NCBI RefSeq assembly: GCF_024804185.1
Contig: NZ_CP101657.1
Span: 744,001-808,000, forward strand
Length of the DNA: 64,000 bases
Direction: 5' to 3'
From: Wolbachia endosymbiont of Aedes albopictus
GTDB taxonomy: Bacteria > Pseudomonadota > Alphaproteobacteria > Rickettsiales > Anaplasmataceae
Made by a program: the position numbers and the translations under genes. Shown in pieces: positions 1 to 9,948 of the stretch. Every line of letters begins with the position of its first letter. Within the stretch, counting starts at the first letter, position 1. The notes beneath the pieces are model-generated. The model did no database searches. It was not told the DNA's origin and saw nothing but the letters and a program-made list of their open reading frames with translations.

Positions 1-207
1 CATTAATTGCTCAATTAATTTTTGGGCAGTAATTACAGGATAACCAGGTATATCATATATTGGCTTTTCTGGGTAAAGAGCTGTGCATTGTCCTCCTGCT
101 TGATCCAAAACATCTATTATATGACATCTCATATCAAGCATTCCCGCTTGAAAAGCAGTGAATATTCCAATAGGCCCTGCACCTATTATTACTATATCGG
201 TTTTCAT
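1..207 (-). CDS. Ferredoxin--NADP reductase (thioredoxin-reductase-like), N-terminal fragment
   Basis: Only the first 69 codons lie in the window; the gene runs off the left edge. The translation begins with the FAD-binding Rossmann motif [18 protein letters not shown], followed by [23 protein letters not shown]. This matches the start of the thioredoxin-reductase-like ferredoxin/flavodoxin--NADP+ oxidoreductases that supply or consume reduced ferredoxin in the cytoplasm. The ATG at 207 is the only start ahead of the Rossmann motif. The NADPH domain is outside the window, so a thioredoxin reductase is not excluded, although the GGQCTALYP stretch favours the FNR type. Confidence 0.8.
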   Translation of the reverse strand, partial: MKTDIVIIGAGPIGIFTAFQAGMLDMRCHIIDVLDQAGGQCTALYPEKPIYDIPGYPVITAQKLIEQLM

Positions 208-367
208 ATTCAGATGGTAATCTATTTATAGATATTAGCTTTCTTCGCTAATAAGGTCAATTTACAAAGGGATGTATTTTTAAAAGATGTGGCTAGATTA
301 GATAAGATTTCCAGCATTATGAACCACATAAAGCTCTAAAAATCAGCTAACATAACGGGATGCTGTG

Positions 368-455
368 CGGACGGAATGGGATTCGAACCCATGGTACGCT
401 CATCACGTACGTCAGTTTTCAAGACTGGTGCCTTAAACCGCTCGGCCATCCGTCC
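368..455 (-). tRNA. tRNA-Ser(UGA)
   Basis: The reverse complement folds as a class II tRNA: a 7-bp acceptor stem (GGACGGA with TCCGTCC), anticodon loop CTTGAAA with anticodon TGA, a long variable arm and the T loop GGTTCGAATCC. The length of 88 nt fits serine. CCA is not encoded. It lies 48 bp downstream of the mnmE stop codon on the same strand. Confidence 0.95.
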
Positions 456-502
456 ATTTCTTTTCTATCACAACATTTTATTTTAAGCAATCTATAAAAG
501 CT

Positions 503-1831
503 TTACTTGCCCACGCAAAAGTTGCTAAACACACTACTCAATATTTCCTCAACATTAATAATTCCAATCACCGCACCAAGTTCAAATGCAGCAAGCCTCA
601 AATCTTCAGATATCAACTCAATTGGATTATCGATATTAAAACGTTGTAAATGTTCCAGTGCTTTCTGCATGTGACTCCTATGTCTTTGCCGAGTAATCAC
701 AGGAGTGTCTCTATCGCGCCCAAATTTTTCCTCTGCCTTCCTTTTTATGAGAGAGATCAACTTGTTTGTACCTATTCCCTTTAAAATAGAAATAGGTAGA
801 AAATCTACACCGCCAATCAGTATACTTCTGTCATTAATTGCATCGTCAGCTTTGCTCAATACATAAATAGTATCGCTATTTACAACGTTGCAATTGATAT
901 TATAACGTTGTTCAAAAAGAAATAGTTCTATTCTTAAATCAGCTTCAAAAGACCTCTTTTTTGCTCGACTTATGCCTTCTGATTCTATCGGGTCTGAACT
1001 CTCACGAATTCCAGCAGTATCAGAGAGAATGATTGGGTATCCGCCAATGTCAATATGAGCTTCAAGCACGTCTCTTGTTGTGCCTGCATATTCAGAAACA
1101 ATAGCAATATCACGCTTGGCTAAGAAATTAAACAGAGTTGATTTACCGACATTTGGTTCACCAGTTATTACAATATGTAAACCCTCACGCAACCTTTCGC
1201 CCCGTCTATTATCATTTAAATGCTCTTGTATCAACTGTATGAGAGATTGCACTTCATTATTAATTTTTTCCAATTCACTTTTTTCTGCCCAAATGTCCTC
1301 TGGAAAGTCTATATATGCTTCGATTTTGGATTGTATCGTTATTAATCTTTGCCTCCAATTGCTGTATAGTCTCTCCAATTCTCCAGATATCTGCTTAATC
1401 GCTTGTTTAGCTTGCATTTTCGTCTCAGCATCAATTAGATCTGCGATCCCTTCTATTTGCGTTAAGTCAAATTTACCATTTAGAAAAGCCCTAAGTGAGA
1501 ATTCTCCAGGCCTGGCCATAACAAAAATTTTTGATAATTCCTCCAAGATGATTTTTATGACTGCCTTGCTTCCATGCACTTGTAACTCTATAACGTCCTC
1601 GCCAGTGAAACTGTTTGGAGCAGGGAAATAGATGATTATTCCATTATCTATCAATTGACTGGAATCATCATATAGATCAACTAAAGTAGCAAATCTTGGT
1701 TTAATTTCTTTCTTAATATGAAAATGATTTAAAGCTTTAAGCGCGTAGTTGCCTGAAATTCTGATGACTGCAACTCCTGACTTGCCCAATACGGTCGATA
1801 AAGCGAAAATAGTTTCATTTGTGTTTGTCAT
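503..1831 (-). CDS. mnmE: tRNA uridine-5-carboxymethylaminomethyl(34) synthesis GTPase MnmE
   Basis: MnmE works with MnmG (GidA) to modify the wobble uridine of tRNAs in the cytoplasm. The 442-residue protein has the expected order: an N-terminal formyl-THF-binding domain (about 1-120), a helical domain, an inserted G domain from about residue 215 and a C-terminal helical segment. G-domain motifs are [11 protein letters not shown] (G1), TTRD (G2), DTAG (G3) and LSKAD (G4, a variant of NKxD). The protein ends in FCVGK, carrying the conserved near-terminal cysteine. The length is normal. tRNA-Ser follows on the same strand. Confidence 0.95.
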   Translation of the reverse strand: MTNTNETIFALSTVLGKSGVAVIRISGNYALKALNHFHIKKEIKPRFATLVDLYDDSSQLIDNGIIIYFPAPNSFTGEDVIELQVHGSKAVIKIILEELSKIFVMARPGEFSLRAFLNGKFDLTQIEGIADLIDAETKMQAKQAIKQISGELERLYSNWRQRLITIQSKIEAYIDFPEDIWAEKSELEKINNEVQSLIQLIQEHLNDNRRGERLREGLHIVITGEPNVGKSTLFNFLAKRDIAIVSEYAGTTRDVLEAHIDIGGYPIILSDTAGIRESSDPIESEGISRAKKRSFEADLRIELFLFEQRYNINCNVVNSDTIYVLSKADDAINDRSILIGGVDFLPISILKGIGTNKLISLIKRKAEEKFGRDRDTPVITRQRHRSHMQKALEHLQRFNIDNPIELISEDLRLAAFELGAVIGIINVEEILSSVFSNFCVGK

Positions 1832-2053
1832 TATTTATATAAACTACTTAGCAATATTACACTTAAGAAACCAAAATACCTAATTTGAAAATATTCGAAA
1901 TTTTTATCTATCTTGCTAGTTTATATTAATGCAGTACTATCATACTAGTGAATGTATTATATAGAAAAGCTGTAAAAGTCACTCAGGTGAAAATATTTAT
2001 TTTGAAAACTGATAATATAATTTATAATTATCAATATAAGTTTTAAATATTTT

Positions 2054-2536
2054 ATGCTCAAGAAATTAGCTTGGTATTGGTCTTTTGTAGGGTTAATTAA
2101 AGGGTTTGTTATTACATTAAAATATATGTTTAAGCCAAAGGTTACTTTGAGGTATCCTATGGAGAAAGGCCCTTTAAGTCCAAGGTTTCGTGGTGAGCAT
2201 GCGTTGCGTAGGTATCCAAACGGTGAAGAACGATGCATAGCTTGTAAATTATGCGAAGTTATCTGCCCTGCTCAAGCAATAGTTATTGAAGCAGAGGAAA
2301 GAGAAGACGGTAGTCGCCGCACTACGCGCTATGATATTGATATGACAAAATGCATATACTGCGGACTTTGCCAAGAGGCATGTCCAGTTGATGCAATCGT
2401 TGAAGGTCCTAACTTTGAATTTGCTACTGAAACAAGAGAGGAGCTAATGTACAATAAAGAAAAGTTATTGCGTAATGGTGAAGTTTGGGAAGACGCAATT
2501 GCACTCAGGTTAAAAAAGAATAGACCGTACTACTGA
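2054..2536 (+). CDS. nuoI: NADH-quinone oxidoreductase subunit I
   Basis: NuoI is the peripheral-arm complex I subunit that carries two tetranuclear clusters (N6a and N6b) passing electrons towards quinone at the inner membrane. Both ferredoxin motifs are present: [12 protein letters not shown] (near residue 62) and [12 protein letters not shown] (near residue 101). At 160 residues the length is standard for alphaproteobacteria. The gene stands alone between mnmE and thrS, away from nuoF (minus strand, 5.2-6.5 kb) and nuoJKLMN (10.9-16.5 kb), as expected for the scattered nuo genes of Rickettsiales. AT-rich upstream DNA contains TATAAT-like hexamers, but no clear promoter can be fixed. Confidence 0.95.
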   Translation: MLKKLAWYWSFVGLIKGFVITLKYMFKPKVTLRYPMEKGPLSPRFRGEHALRRYPNGEERCIACKLCEVICPAQAIVIEAEEREDGSRRTTRYDIDMTKCIYCGLCQEACPVDAIVEGPNFEFATETREELMYNKEKLLRNGEVWEDAIALRLKKNRPYY

Positions 2537-2615
2537 TGTTAAAAATTTATAGCTTTCAAATCATTCCTCTGTTACCCAGGTGCTGTTTTTCTGTCATTTC
2601 AGTGTTCCTTTTTTT

Positions 2616-2756
2616 GTTATCCCAGTGCGTGACACTGGGATCCAGGTATAAAAATATTTGCAAATTGTGCAATGGACAACAGATTTTAGGAGCATACGTT
2701 AAACTAATTTCCATTATAAAAATAAGATGGATCCCAGTGTCACGCACTGGGATGAC
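2616..2756. repeat. 141-bp composite palindromic element (type A)
   Basis: Two copies of an about 26-bp palindrome (core ATCCCAGTGCGTGACACTGG) face each other around an about 85-bp AT-rich core. The same core, in reverse orientation and with a few differences, lies between the same two palindromes at 39834-39974, also 141 bp long. The unit therefore behaves as one repeat family rather than two chance palindromes. It fills the nuoI-thrS gap and generates spurious ORFs on both strands. Confidence 0.85.
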
Positions 2757-2786
2757 AAAGAGAGGGTTAGACAAAAGGGTCGATAA

Positions 2787-4688
2787 ATGATTAAAGTTAC
2801 CTTTTCAACCGAACAAAAAGTGAAAGAATACAGTGGTATAGTCACTAGCTTTGATATATTACAACCGGATGCTTTGAAAGAAGCAGTTGCATTGAAAGTA
2901 AACGGTGAGTTGTATGATCTCTCACGTGAAATTGAATCTGATGCAGAGATAGAGGTGATACAACTGAGTGACGAAGCGGGTTTAGATATAATAAGGCATG
3001 ATGCTGCTCATATAATGGCGCAGGCAGTGAAAGAGCTATTTCCTAATACTCAGATTACTATTGGCCCAACAATTCAGGACGGTTTTTACTATGACTTTGC
3101 TACAAGTCGTGCCTTTACTACGGACGATCTTACCACAATAGAAAAGAAAATGAAAGAGATTGTAAAAAGTAATCACAGATTTGTTCGAGAGGTTTGGACT
3201 CGCAAACAGGCAATTGATTTCTTTAGTGGTATAGGCGAAAAATATAAGGTTGATATTATCTCATCCATACCAGAGAGTGAAAACCTAACTGTTTATAGAC
3301 AGGGCGATTTTGTAGACCTATGCCGTGGTCCGCACTCACCATCAACCAGCAGAGTTAAAGCGTTTAAACTTATGAAAGTAGCGGGTGCATACTGGCGAGG
3401 TGATGCAAAGGGCCCAATTTTGCAGCGAATATATGGCACAGCATGGAGAAATCAGGATGAATTAAACGCTTATCTTGAGTGTCTCAAGGAAGCGGAGAAA
3501 CGCGATCACCGCAAAATTGCTAAGGATATGGACTTATTTCACATTCAAGAGGAAGCTGTCGGGCAGGTTTTTTGGCATGAACAAGGATATATTTTATATA
3601 ATGTTCTTGAGTCTTACATCAGAAAGAAGTTGATAAATAATGGCTATTTTGAGGTAAAAACCCCTATTTTAGTAGGCAAAGAGCTATGGGAAAGATCTGG
3701 ACATTGGGATAAGTTTCGTGAAAGTATGTTTACTGTTGACGAGTCTGAAAGCAAAAAGCTAGCAATAAAACCCATGAATTGCCCCTGTCATGTGCAGGTT
3801 TTTAATTCTCTCACCAGAAGCTATCGTGATTTACCGATACGTATGGCAGAGTTTGGCACATGCCATAGAAATGAAAGCTCAGGATCATTGCACGGACTGA
3901 TGCGAGTGCGTGGTTTTACGCAAGACGATGCACACATTTTTTGTATGGAAGAACAAGCGAATTCTGAGACTATAAAGTTTTGTGACCTTTTAAAAGAAGT
4001 ATATTCAGAGCTTGGATTTAATGAAATTTCTGTGAAATTTTCAGACCGTCCAGATATTAGAGCAGGTAATGATGAAGTGTGGGATAGAGCTGAAAAAGCG
4101 CTGCTTGAAGCCGTTAAAGAAGCGGGCTTGAGTTATAAACTTAACCCTGGTGAAGGTGCATTTTATGGTCCAAAGTTAGAGTTCTTTTTGAAAGACGCAA
4201 TAGGCAGAAATTGGCAATGTGGAACATTACAAGTTGATTTCATTTTACCAGAACGTCTGGGAGCTTTTTATATAGGGGCAGATGGGCACAAGCATCACCC
4301 TGTCATGTTACATAGGGCAATTCTTGGGACTTTTGAGCGTTTTATCGGAATTTTGATAGAAAATTATGCAGGAAAATTTCCAGTTTGGCTTGCTCCAACG
4401 CAACTTGCTATTCTGACCATTACAAATGAAGCTGACGGTTATGCCACAGAAATTAGCAATATTTTAAAAGAACAAGGTGTGAGAGTCAAGACTGATTTGA
4501 CCAATGAAAAAATTAGTTATAAGATACGTTTGCATAGTTCAAACAAGACTCCTATATTGTGGATTGTAGGCAAAAATGAAGTTACAAGTAAAACTGTGTC
4601 AGTAAGAAATTTAGGATCGGAAAGACAGGAGTCTTTTTCTTTGGAAAAGGCTAATGAATCGCTGTTAAAAAGTATTAATTTGAATTAA
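2787..4688 (+). CDS. thrS: Threonyl-tRNA synthetase
   Basis: ThrRS charges tRNA-Thr in the cytoplasm. The 633-residue protein is full length. It begins with a TGS-like domain (about 1-60), followed by the editing domain with [16 protein letters not shown] (metal-type HxxxH), the class II catalytic core ([12 protein letters not shown] with the zinc-binding Cys, and [12 protein letters not shown] as motif 2) and a C-terminal anticodon-binding domain ([15 protein letters not shown]). infC starts 12 bp after the stop, the common bacterial thrS-infC arrangement, so cotranscription is likely. Confidence 0.97.
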   Translation: MIKVTFSTEQKVKEYSGIVTSFDILQPDALKEAVALKVNGELYDLSREIESDAEIEVIQLSDEAGLDIIRHDAAHIMAQAVKELFPNTQITIGPTIQDGFYYDFATSRAFTTDDLTTIEKKMKEIVKSNHRFVREVWTRKQAIDFFSGIGEKYKVDIISSIPESENLTVYRQGDFVDLCRGPHSPSTSRVKAFKLMKVAGAYWRGDAKGPILQRIYGTAWRNQDELNAYLECLKEAEKRDHRKIAKDMDLFHIQEEAVGQVFWHEQGYILYNVLESYIRKKLINNGYFEVKTPILVGKELWERSGHWDKFRESMFTVDESESKKLAIKPMNCPCHVQVFNSLTRSYRDLPIRMAEFGTCHRNESSGSLHGLMRVRGFTQDDAHIFCMEEQANSETIKFCDLLKEVYSELGFNEISVKFSDRPDIRAGNDEVWDRAEKALLEAVKEAGLSYKLNPGEGAFYGPKLEFFLKDAIGRNWQCGTLQVDFILPERLGAFYIGADGHKHHPVMLHRAILGTFERFIGILIENYAGKFPVWLAPTQLAILTITNEADGYATEISNILKEQGVRVKTDLTNEKISYKIRLHSSNKTPILWIVGKNEVTSKTVSVRNLGSERQESFSLEKANESLLKSINLN

Positions 4689-4700
4689 GGGAGTTAAAGT

Positions 4701-5219
4701 TTGCAAGTTAAAAAGAACAATAAAAACAGAATTAATGGGTTCATCACAGCTAAGGAGGTACGCTTAGTTGATCATAGTGGTGAAATGGTCGGAATCGTGC
4801 CAATAGAACGAGCTTTGGAATTTGCACAGGGTGTTGGTTTAGACTTGGTGGAAATTGCACCTGATTCAACCCCTCCAGTATGTAAAATTCTGGATTATAG
4901 CAAACAAAAGTATGATATAAAAAAGAAAGCAAGTGAAGCAAAAAAGAAACAAAAAACATTAACTATAAAAGAAATTAAACTGGGTCCTAATATTGGTGAT
5001 CACGACTACGAAACAAAATTGCGTCAAGCAAGAGACTTACTTGCTCACGGACATAAAATCAAAGTTACAATGAGATTTAAGGGCAGAGAGCTTATAAACA
5101 CTGAAGTCGGACTGCAAAAATTAGAACGGCTAATTAGAGACACTGAAGATATTGCAAAGGTAGAATTGGCACCTAAAAGAGAAGGGAATCAATATTTTTT
5201 AGCTCTGGTTGCTAAGTAG
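4701..5219 (+). CDS. infC: Translation initiation factor IF-3
   Basis: IF-3 binds the 30S subunit and checks start-codon pairing. The start is a TTG at 4701 with the Shine-Dalgarno-like GGGAG about 8 bp upstream. The conserved N-terminal segment NRINGFITAKEVRL begins about 10 residues in, so a start any later would cut into the domain. The rare start codon fits the self-regulation known for infC, which typically uses AUU or another non-standard start so that IF-3 represses its own translation. Length (172 residues) and the C-terminal domain (KVTMRFKGRELINTEVG) are normal. It lies directly downstream of thrS. Confidence 0.95.
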   Translation: MQVKKNNKNRINGFITAKEVRLVDHSGEMVGIVPIERALEFAQGVGLDLVEIAPDSTPPVCKILDYSKQKYDIKKKASEAKKKQKTLTIKEIKLGPNIGDHDYETKLRQARDLLAHGHKIKVTMRFKGRELINTEVGLQKLERLIRDTEDIAKVELAPKREGNQYFLALVAK

Positions 5220-5247
5220 CAAAACGGCTTAAGAAGTATGAGTAGAG

Positions 5248-6501
5248 TTAAACTAGCGCTCTCTCTTTGATAACATGGCGAAAATGTCTTATTAATCCTT
5301 GAATCGGCCAAGCTGCAGCATCACCAAGCGCGCAAATTGTATGTCCTTCTATTTGAGTTGTAAGGTCAAGCAGCTTATCTACTTCATCAGGCTTAATATT
5401 TCCTGCTACCATCCTTTTCATAATCCTCCACATCCATCCAGTACCTTCACGGCACGGTGTGCATTGTCCACAGGACTCATGCATGTAAAAGTGTGATAAC
5501 CTCTCTATTGCAGCTATTATATCAGTTGATTTATTCATCACTATTACAGCAGCAGTACCAAGCCCTGATTGTGCAGCTTTTAATGAATCAAAATCCATTT
5601 CAATAGTATCACATATAGATTTTGGAATTAATGGCACTGAAGACCCACCAGGTATTACAGCAAGTAAATTATCCCAACCTCCTCGCACTCCACATGCATA
5701 CTTTTCAATCAATTCACGTAGTGGAATTCCGAGCTCTTCTTCAACATTACACGGGTTGTTTACGTGCCCTGAAATACAAAAGACCTTGGTACCAGTATTA
5801 TTTGGTTTACCAAGAGATGCAAACCATTCTCCTCCGCGATTTAGAATATCTGGAACCATGGCTATAGTTTCAACGTTGTTTATTGTGGTTGGGCATCCAA
5901 AAAGTCCAACACCTGCAGGAAATGGAGGTTTCATGCGAGGAAAGCCCTTTTTTCCTTCAATTGATTCGAGTTGAGCTGTTTCTTCCCCACATATGTAAGC
6001 TCCTGCACCCCTATGGATAAACACATCAAGATCATAACCTGATTTGCAGGCATTTTTTCCAATTAAGTTTTCTTTATAGGCTTCCTCAAGTGCTTTTTTT
6101 AGAACTAAATATTCATTATGAAATTCACCCCTGATATAAATATACGCAACTGATGCGCTGATCGCTTTGCCGGCCAGGAGAATTCCCTCAAGTAACTTAT
6201 GTGGCTCATATCGCAATATATCTCTATCTTTACATGTACCAGGTTCTGACTCATCTGCATTGACTACTAAATATGCTTTTGGAAGATTTTTAGGCATAAA
6301 GCTCCACTTAAGGCCGGTGGAAAATCCTGCACCCCCTCGACCTCTCAAGCCAGATTTCTTTACTTCATCAGTGATTTTTTCTGATCCTAAATCCAGTAAC
6401 TCTTTTGTTTTTTGCCAGCTACCACGTTTTTTTGCACCCTTAAGTAGTGGAGTTTCTTTACCATTTAGGTTGGTGAATATTTTATCTTGTTCTTTTAGCA
6501 T
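5248..6501 (-). CDS. nuoF: NADH-quinone oxidoreductase subunit F
   Basis: NuoF is the complex I subunit that binds NADH and FMN and carries cluster N3. Visible motifs are [16 protein letters not shown] (NADH/FMN binding), [14 protein letters not shown], the glycine-rich [19 protein letters not shown] and the cluster-binding [13 protein letters not shown] with a later Cys in [15 protein letters not shown] take the ATG at 6501 (417 residues); an in-frame TTG three codons upstream is possible. The gene begins about 20 bp after tRNA-Lys on the same strand, so the two may share a transcript. No nuoE or nuoG lies in the window. Confidence 0.95.
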   Translation of the reverse strand: MLKEQDKIFTNLNGKETPLLKGAKKRGSWQKTKELLDLGSEKITDEVKKSGLRGRGGAGFSTGLKWSFMPKNLPKAYLVVNADESEPGTCKDRDILRYEPHKLLEGILLAGKAISASVAYIYIRGEFHNEYLVLKKALEEAYKENLIGKNACKSGYDLDVFIHRGAGAYICGEETAQLESIEGKKGFPRMKPPFPAGVGLFGCPTTINNVETIAMVPDILNRGGEWFASLGKPNNTGTKVFCISGHVNNPCNVEEELGIPLRELIEKYACGVRGGWDNLLAVIPGGSSVPLIPKSICDTIEMDFDSLKAAQSGLGTAAVIVMNKSTDIIAAIERLSHFYMHESCGQCTPCREGTGWMWRIMKRMVAGNIKPDEVDKLLDLTTQIEGHTICALGDAAAWPIQGLIRHFRHVIKERALV

Positions 6502-6520
6502 GTTTTTCAAAATTTGTGAG

Positions 6521-6593
6521 TGATCCCGACGCGGTTCGAACGCGTGACCCCCTGATTAAAAGTCAGGTGCTCTACCGACTGAGCTACGGGATC
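6521..6593 (-). tRNA. tRNA-Lys(UUU)
   Basis: The reverse complement gives a 73-nt cloverleaf: acceptor GATCCCG with CGGGATC, D arm GCTCAGTCGGTAGAGC, anticodon loop CTTTTAA (anticodon TTT) and T arm GCGTTCGAACCGC. CCA is not encoded. nuoF follows closely on the same strand. Confidence 0.96.
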
Positions 6594-7155
6594 ATTTCAT
6601 TTTTCAGCTATACTAAACAGTAATATAGTTTTTATCCGTTTTAATCAAACTAAAATTTTCATGTGTGATTAAATAAATTATATAATATACTGCGTTAGTA
6701 GTTAAAAAATCTATAGATAATTTAAAAAAATTTTTAAAGGAAAACTTCTTGTTAATTTTCAGTTCACAGATTTATTTGGATGGTGTGAAGTATAACGCTA
6801 AGGAGACAAGAAAAATAGAAAACTGTATATACCCTACAGAATTTGTGCACTATTATAATGCTTAGCAATAGCCTATAGCTAACACGTTATACCGCCTCAG
6901 CATATAGCTAACCCAAGAAAGGTTTTCCTACGTCATACCGCCGCGGTGTCTCTAGATCACGCTAACAAGCAGCGGGATGATGAATTTTTGCTTTTCAAAT
7001 TATCGGTAAATCTAAGTCACTTTAGCTATAGATTCCGCTAACACGTAGCGGAATGACGGTTTTTCAAATTGTCAGTAAATCTAAGTCAGTTTAGCTATAA
7101 CAGATAAATATTTCTTGCATTTCAGCCTGAGTGAATTATGCTTTAAGCAAGAATT
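6594..7155. repeat. Gene-free stretch with two MITE-like repeats
   Basis: No supportable gene lies between tRNA-Lys and tRNA-Ala. From about 6890 to 7110 there are two diverged copies of a palindromic repeat family also found at 19322-19402, 53092-53176, 58506-58658 and 59878-59951. Each copy has a TTTAGCTATA-type end, a TTTTTCAAATTGTC stretch and a CCGCTAACACGTAGCGG palindrome. The rest is AT-rich with nothing recognisable. Confidence 0.75.
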
Positions 7156-7231
7156 GGGGGCATAGCTTAGCTGGTAGAGCATCTGTTTTGCACGCAGAAG
7201 GTCAGCGGTTCGATCCCGCTTGCCTCCACCA
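7156..7231 (+). tRNA. tRNA-Ala(UGC)
   Basis: Cloverleaf with acceptor GGGGGCA paired with TGCCTCC (one G-U), D arm GCTTAGCTGGTAGAGC, anticodon loop TTTGCAC (anticodon TGC) and T arm GCGGTTCGATCCCGC. Discriminator A is followed by an encoded CCA. Confidence 0.96.
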
Positions 7232-7436
7232 GTCTATATTAGCTCTAGCACGCCACAAAACCTGTCAAAACAGCTTATTTTAATCTAGGAGTGTTTTATA
7301 CTAGTTTCCTAAAAAATCCCTCTTTCTGTAACTTTTCTTTATGCAAGTAATGTTTGTTATTATAATTCTGATATATACTAACTTAACAATAAATTAATCA
7401 ATAAATGTTAGAATACTAACAATTAATTTATTGGTA

Positions 7437-9002
7437 ATGCCTATGAGTGGAAAGAAAAATGTTTTTAAGATGGTGCCTGGGAAAAAATTGCTCAACGCAA
7501 CCAAATGGAAGATATTGCAAGATCAGGTGGACAACAATAAGATGCCTGAAGATCAAGTGGATAGCAAAGGGCTAACTTGGAATAAGCTTGCTAAAGTTGG
7601 GTTCATACCACTGGATGATGAAAGTGATATAGCACTAGATTTACCTATAAAATTTTGTGATCCTAAGGGGAATAGAATACCTCTTTCCTGCGTACGGGAA
7701 GGTGAAAAAGATTTAGCAGGAGAAAGTTATTATTGTGCTGATAATGAAAATCTATTCACAAATTGTAAGGTTTTTATTGGGGGAAGTTTTAGAAATATTA
7801 AACTAGATTATGTAAATAATCCGCATTCCTTTGCATATATCAATGACCAACTAATGAAGTTATCACTGACCAACCAGGCTATAGAAACTTTTTCTTCTAA
7901 CGTAAAACGCAGTCGAATTTTCCTTGATATACAACCAGTAGAATATCAATATGTAACATGGGAAGAGTCAGATACCGATAAATATTATTTCTCAGATGAT
8001 CAAGGAAATATTATCGATTCACTTGACAATGAAGCACTTCAATATATTAAATTGCACAGCAGGGAACAAACAATAAAGGATATAATATCATCTAATATAC
8101 CAGAAGACATAACACTATCAAACACGTTTACCAAAGTTCTTGTTGAAGGCCTAACAGATGAGCAACTAAAGATTTTTGCCAATATTCTTAGTAATAAGCA
8201 ACTCCGAGCTTTAGTGGATCATCTAACCAATCACCAATTACAAACTTTTGCTCAGGAACTAAATCCAGAAAAATTACAAATAATTGTTCCTATTTTAAAT
8301 GATGCTCAGCTTGAAGCTCTAGTGAGAGACTTAAATCCAGAGCAAGTAAAAGAAATTTTACCTCACTTAAAAGTGGATCAGTTCAAAGCACTTATTAAAA
8401 CTTTAAATGACGAGCAATTTACAGTGCTTGCAAAAGATTTGGCTGAGCACCACTTGACAATACTTTCCAAAGAATTAGAAGGTGATCAGTTAAAAGCTTT
8501 AGTAAATAACCTGCAGGAAGACCAACTGAAAGACTTAGTTAATAAACTCGACCATAAGAAACTCGAAGCAATAGCTCAGGACTTAACCGATCCTAATAGG
8601 ATTCAAACTATTATTAAGTCTTTAGCTGACAATCCAGGTAAACTTCAAGCCTTTGCTCGCAATATGTCTAATAAGCAGTTTAAGGAACTTTTGGATAACG
8701 TAGGTGCAGAAGAGCTTAAAGAGATTATTCACAAACTGCCTTATGAGAAAGTGACAGCTGTGATTGGTGATCTCAGCAATCAAGATCAGTCTAAAGCTAT
8801 TATTGATGCATTAAAAGGGAAACTTGAAGAACAAAATGAAAAGCTAAAAGAGGTTTATGAGAAGCTAGAAGAACTTCTACCCCCACCTGTATACAGCGAA
8901 GCGTTGGAAAGTTTGCGTTCATCACCCCGTATTTCCCAAGATACTAACACTGAATTTATAGCAGTTGAAGAATACGCTTACCATGAATCTGAGTACTTGT
9001 AA
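7437..9002 (+). CDS. Unknown protein with about 18 tandem 12-residue helical repeats
   Basis: I do not recognise a named family. The N-terminal part (about 1-235) has no motif I can assign. From about residue 240 to 460 the protein is a nearly perfect 12-residue repeat with consensus LxxxQLxxLxxx (examples LTDEQLKIFANI, LNDAQLEALVRD, LEGDQLKALVNN), about 18 units, most exactly 12 long. This period resembles the helical N-terminal domain of MgtE-type proteins and other alpha-solenoids and suggests a protein-binding scaffold. No signal peptide or membrane segment is visible. Starts at 7431 (TTG), 7437 (ATG) and 7443 (ATG) are all possible, with no clear ribosome-binding site. The 130-residue gene at 9089 follows on the same strand. 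Confidence 0.8.
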   Translation: MPMSGKKNVFKMVPGKKLLNATKWKILQDQVDNNKMPEDQVDSKGLTWNKLAKVGFIPLDDESDIALDLPIKFCDPKGNRIPLSCVREGEKDLAGESYYCADNENLFTNCKVFIGGSFRNIKLDYVNNPHSFAYINDQLMKLSLTNQAIETFSSNVKRSRIFLDIQPVEYQYVTWEESDTDKYYFSDDQGNIIDSLDNEALQYIKLHSREQTIKDIISSNIPEDITLSNTFTKVLVEGLTDEQLKIFANILSNKQLRALVDHLTNHQLQTFAQELNPEKLQIIVPILNDAQLEALVRDLNPEQVKEILPHLKVDQFKALIKTLNDEQFTVLAKDLAEHHLTILSKELEGDQLKALVNNLQEDQLKDLVNKLDHKKLEAIAQDLTDPNRIQTIIKSLADNPGKLQAFARNMSNKQFKELLDNVGAEELKEIIHKLPYEKVTAVIGDLSNQDQSKAIIDALKGKLEEQNEKLKEVYEKLEELLPPPVYSEALESLRSSPRISQDTNTEFIAVEEYAYHESEYL

Positions 9003-9088
9003 GCCAGTGCTTACGAGTTTGGAAAAAGGTTGTCTGATGCGCGTAGCAGCTAGTTTAAATTATTAATAATGTTATGGAGGTAACTCAT

Positions 9089-9481
9089 ATGAGAACAGAT
9101 AAAAGTCTACAAAACAATGTACAAGGTTTTGCAACAGAAAATAATGAGCAAAAAGTTAATACCATTGGACCTTTCAAGCTAAAAAGCCAGGGGAAAGACT
9201 TCACGGAGCAACAACTAACAAAAACTATAGCAGGTGCTCATGCTCAAAATGTTATTGATGAGATGGTCGATAGTATAAATCAAAACCTCATTGGTAAGTT
9301 AAATACGATATTAACAGATGAAGAGAAAAAAGTTACAAAACTAATTAAAGATGTTGGTGATCAAAAGAGTGGTTTAGTAAAAGATCTCAGTGATTTAAAA
9401 CAAGCTTTAGAAGATATTGCTCCTCCACCAGCAGCTCCTCCATTATTCCATGTTACTGGCGAAGAGAACAGTTTGCTTTAA
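9089..9481 (+). CDS. Unknown small helical protein
   Basis: A 130-residue protein I cannot name. The start is fixed by a strong ribosome-binding site: GGAGG at 9076-9080 lies 8 bp before the ATG at 9089, whereas an earlier in-frame ATG at 9074 overlaps that site. The middle (about 45-105) is predicted charged helix, perhaps coiled coil (KLNTILTDEEKKVTKLIKD), followed by a proline-rich tail (APPPAAPPLFHV). There is no signal peptide or membrane segment. It lies 86 bp after the 12-residue-repeat gene and may be cotranscribed with it. Confidence 0.75.
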   Translation: MRTDKSLQNNVQGFATENNEQKVNTIGPFKLKSQGKDFTEQQLTKTIAGAHAQNVIDEMVDSINQNLIGKLNTILTDEEKKVTKLIKDVGDQKSGLVKDLSDLKQALEDIAPPPAAPPLFHVTGEENSLL

Positions 9482-9482
9482 T

Positions 9483-9513
9483 AAAAAAGGCAACAGCTTG
9501 CTAGCAGGCTGTT
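9483..9513 (-). terminator. Intrinsic terminator of the nuoJ-ccmE operon
   Basis: On the minus strand, about 43 bp after the ccmE stop, AACAGC and GCTGTT (9508-9513 and 9492-9497) pair, extended by inner pairs around a short loop. The stem is followed by CCTTTTTTAT. A stem plus T-run in this orientation fits the end of the long minus-strand operon. Read on the plus strand the hairpin has no T-run. Confidence 0.65.
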
Positions 9514-9555
9514 ACTCTCTCTATATATCGTTTCAATATAGCTGAATTAGGGAAT

Positions 9556-9948
9556 CTATTTTAAAACTTTCGGCATATAGTTCTCATCATGTTTTGCAAA
9601 CACTGTATCTGCAAGAAAGGTACTATTATCAAACATTTTACCTTGCACAACAACACCACTTTTTTCTGAAAATATTGGTGGAAGTATTCCCTGGTATTTT
9701 ACCACAACGCTTTTGTTAAAATCTGTCATTTGAAAAATCACTTCACTTTCGTTGTGTATCACGCTATTTTCAACAACCATTCCACCAACACGGATTGGCT
9801 TTTGACTATTTGGTAAAACTATTGCCTCACTTACTGTATAGAAAAATGAGATATTTTCTTTGAGCGTTGTTAAAATAAAAAAGACTATGCAGCTTAAAAA
9901 GCAGAAAATTCCTAAAGTTATAAGTAATCGCTTATGTTTCTTCTTCAT
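9556..9948 (-). CDS. ccmE: Cytochrome c maturation protein CcmE (haem chaperone)
   Basis: CcmE holds haem covalently at a histidine in the periplasm and passes it to apocytochrome c. The 130-residue protein has a basic N-terminus and one membrane anchor (LLITLGIFCFLSCIVFFIL), an OB-fold beta domain containing IRVGGMVVENSV and a C-terminal AKHDENYMP whose His is the haem attachment site. It is the last gene of the minus-strand operon and overlaps ccmD by 17 bp, so translation is probably coupled. The cytochrome c at 21.1-21.6 kb is a plausible client. Confidence 0.93.
   Translation of the reverse strand: MKKKHKRLLITLGIFCFLSCIVFFILTTLKENISFFYTVSEAIVLPNSQKPIRVGGMVVENSVIHNESEVIFQMTDFNKSVVVKYQGILPPIFSEKSGVVVQGKMFDNSTFLADTVFAKHDENYMPKVLK

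Noticed and set aside
1080-1631. 183-codon plus-strand ORF antisense to mnmE
   Set aside because: It is a frame shadow of the clearly conserved mnmE G and helical domains and has no family features.
2536-2790. ORFs on both strands between nuoI and thrS
   Set aside because: They consist of translated palindromic repeat and have no ribosome-binding site.
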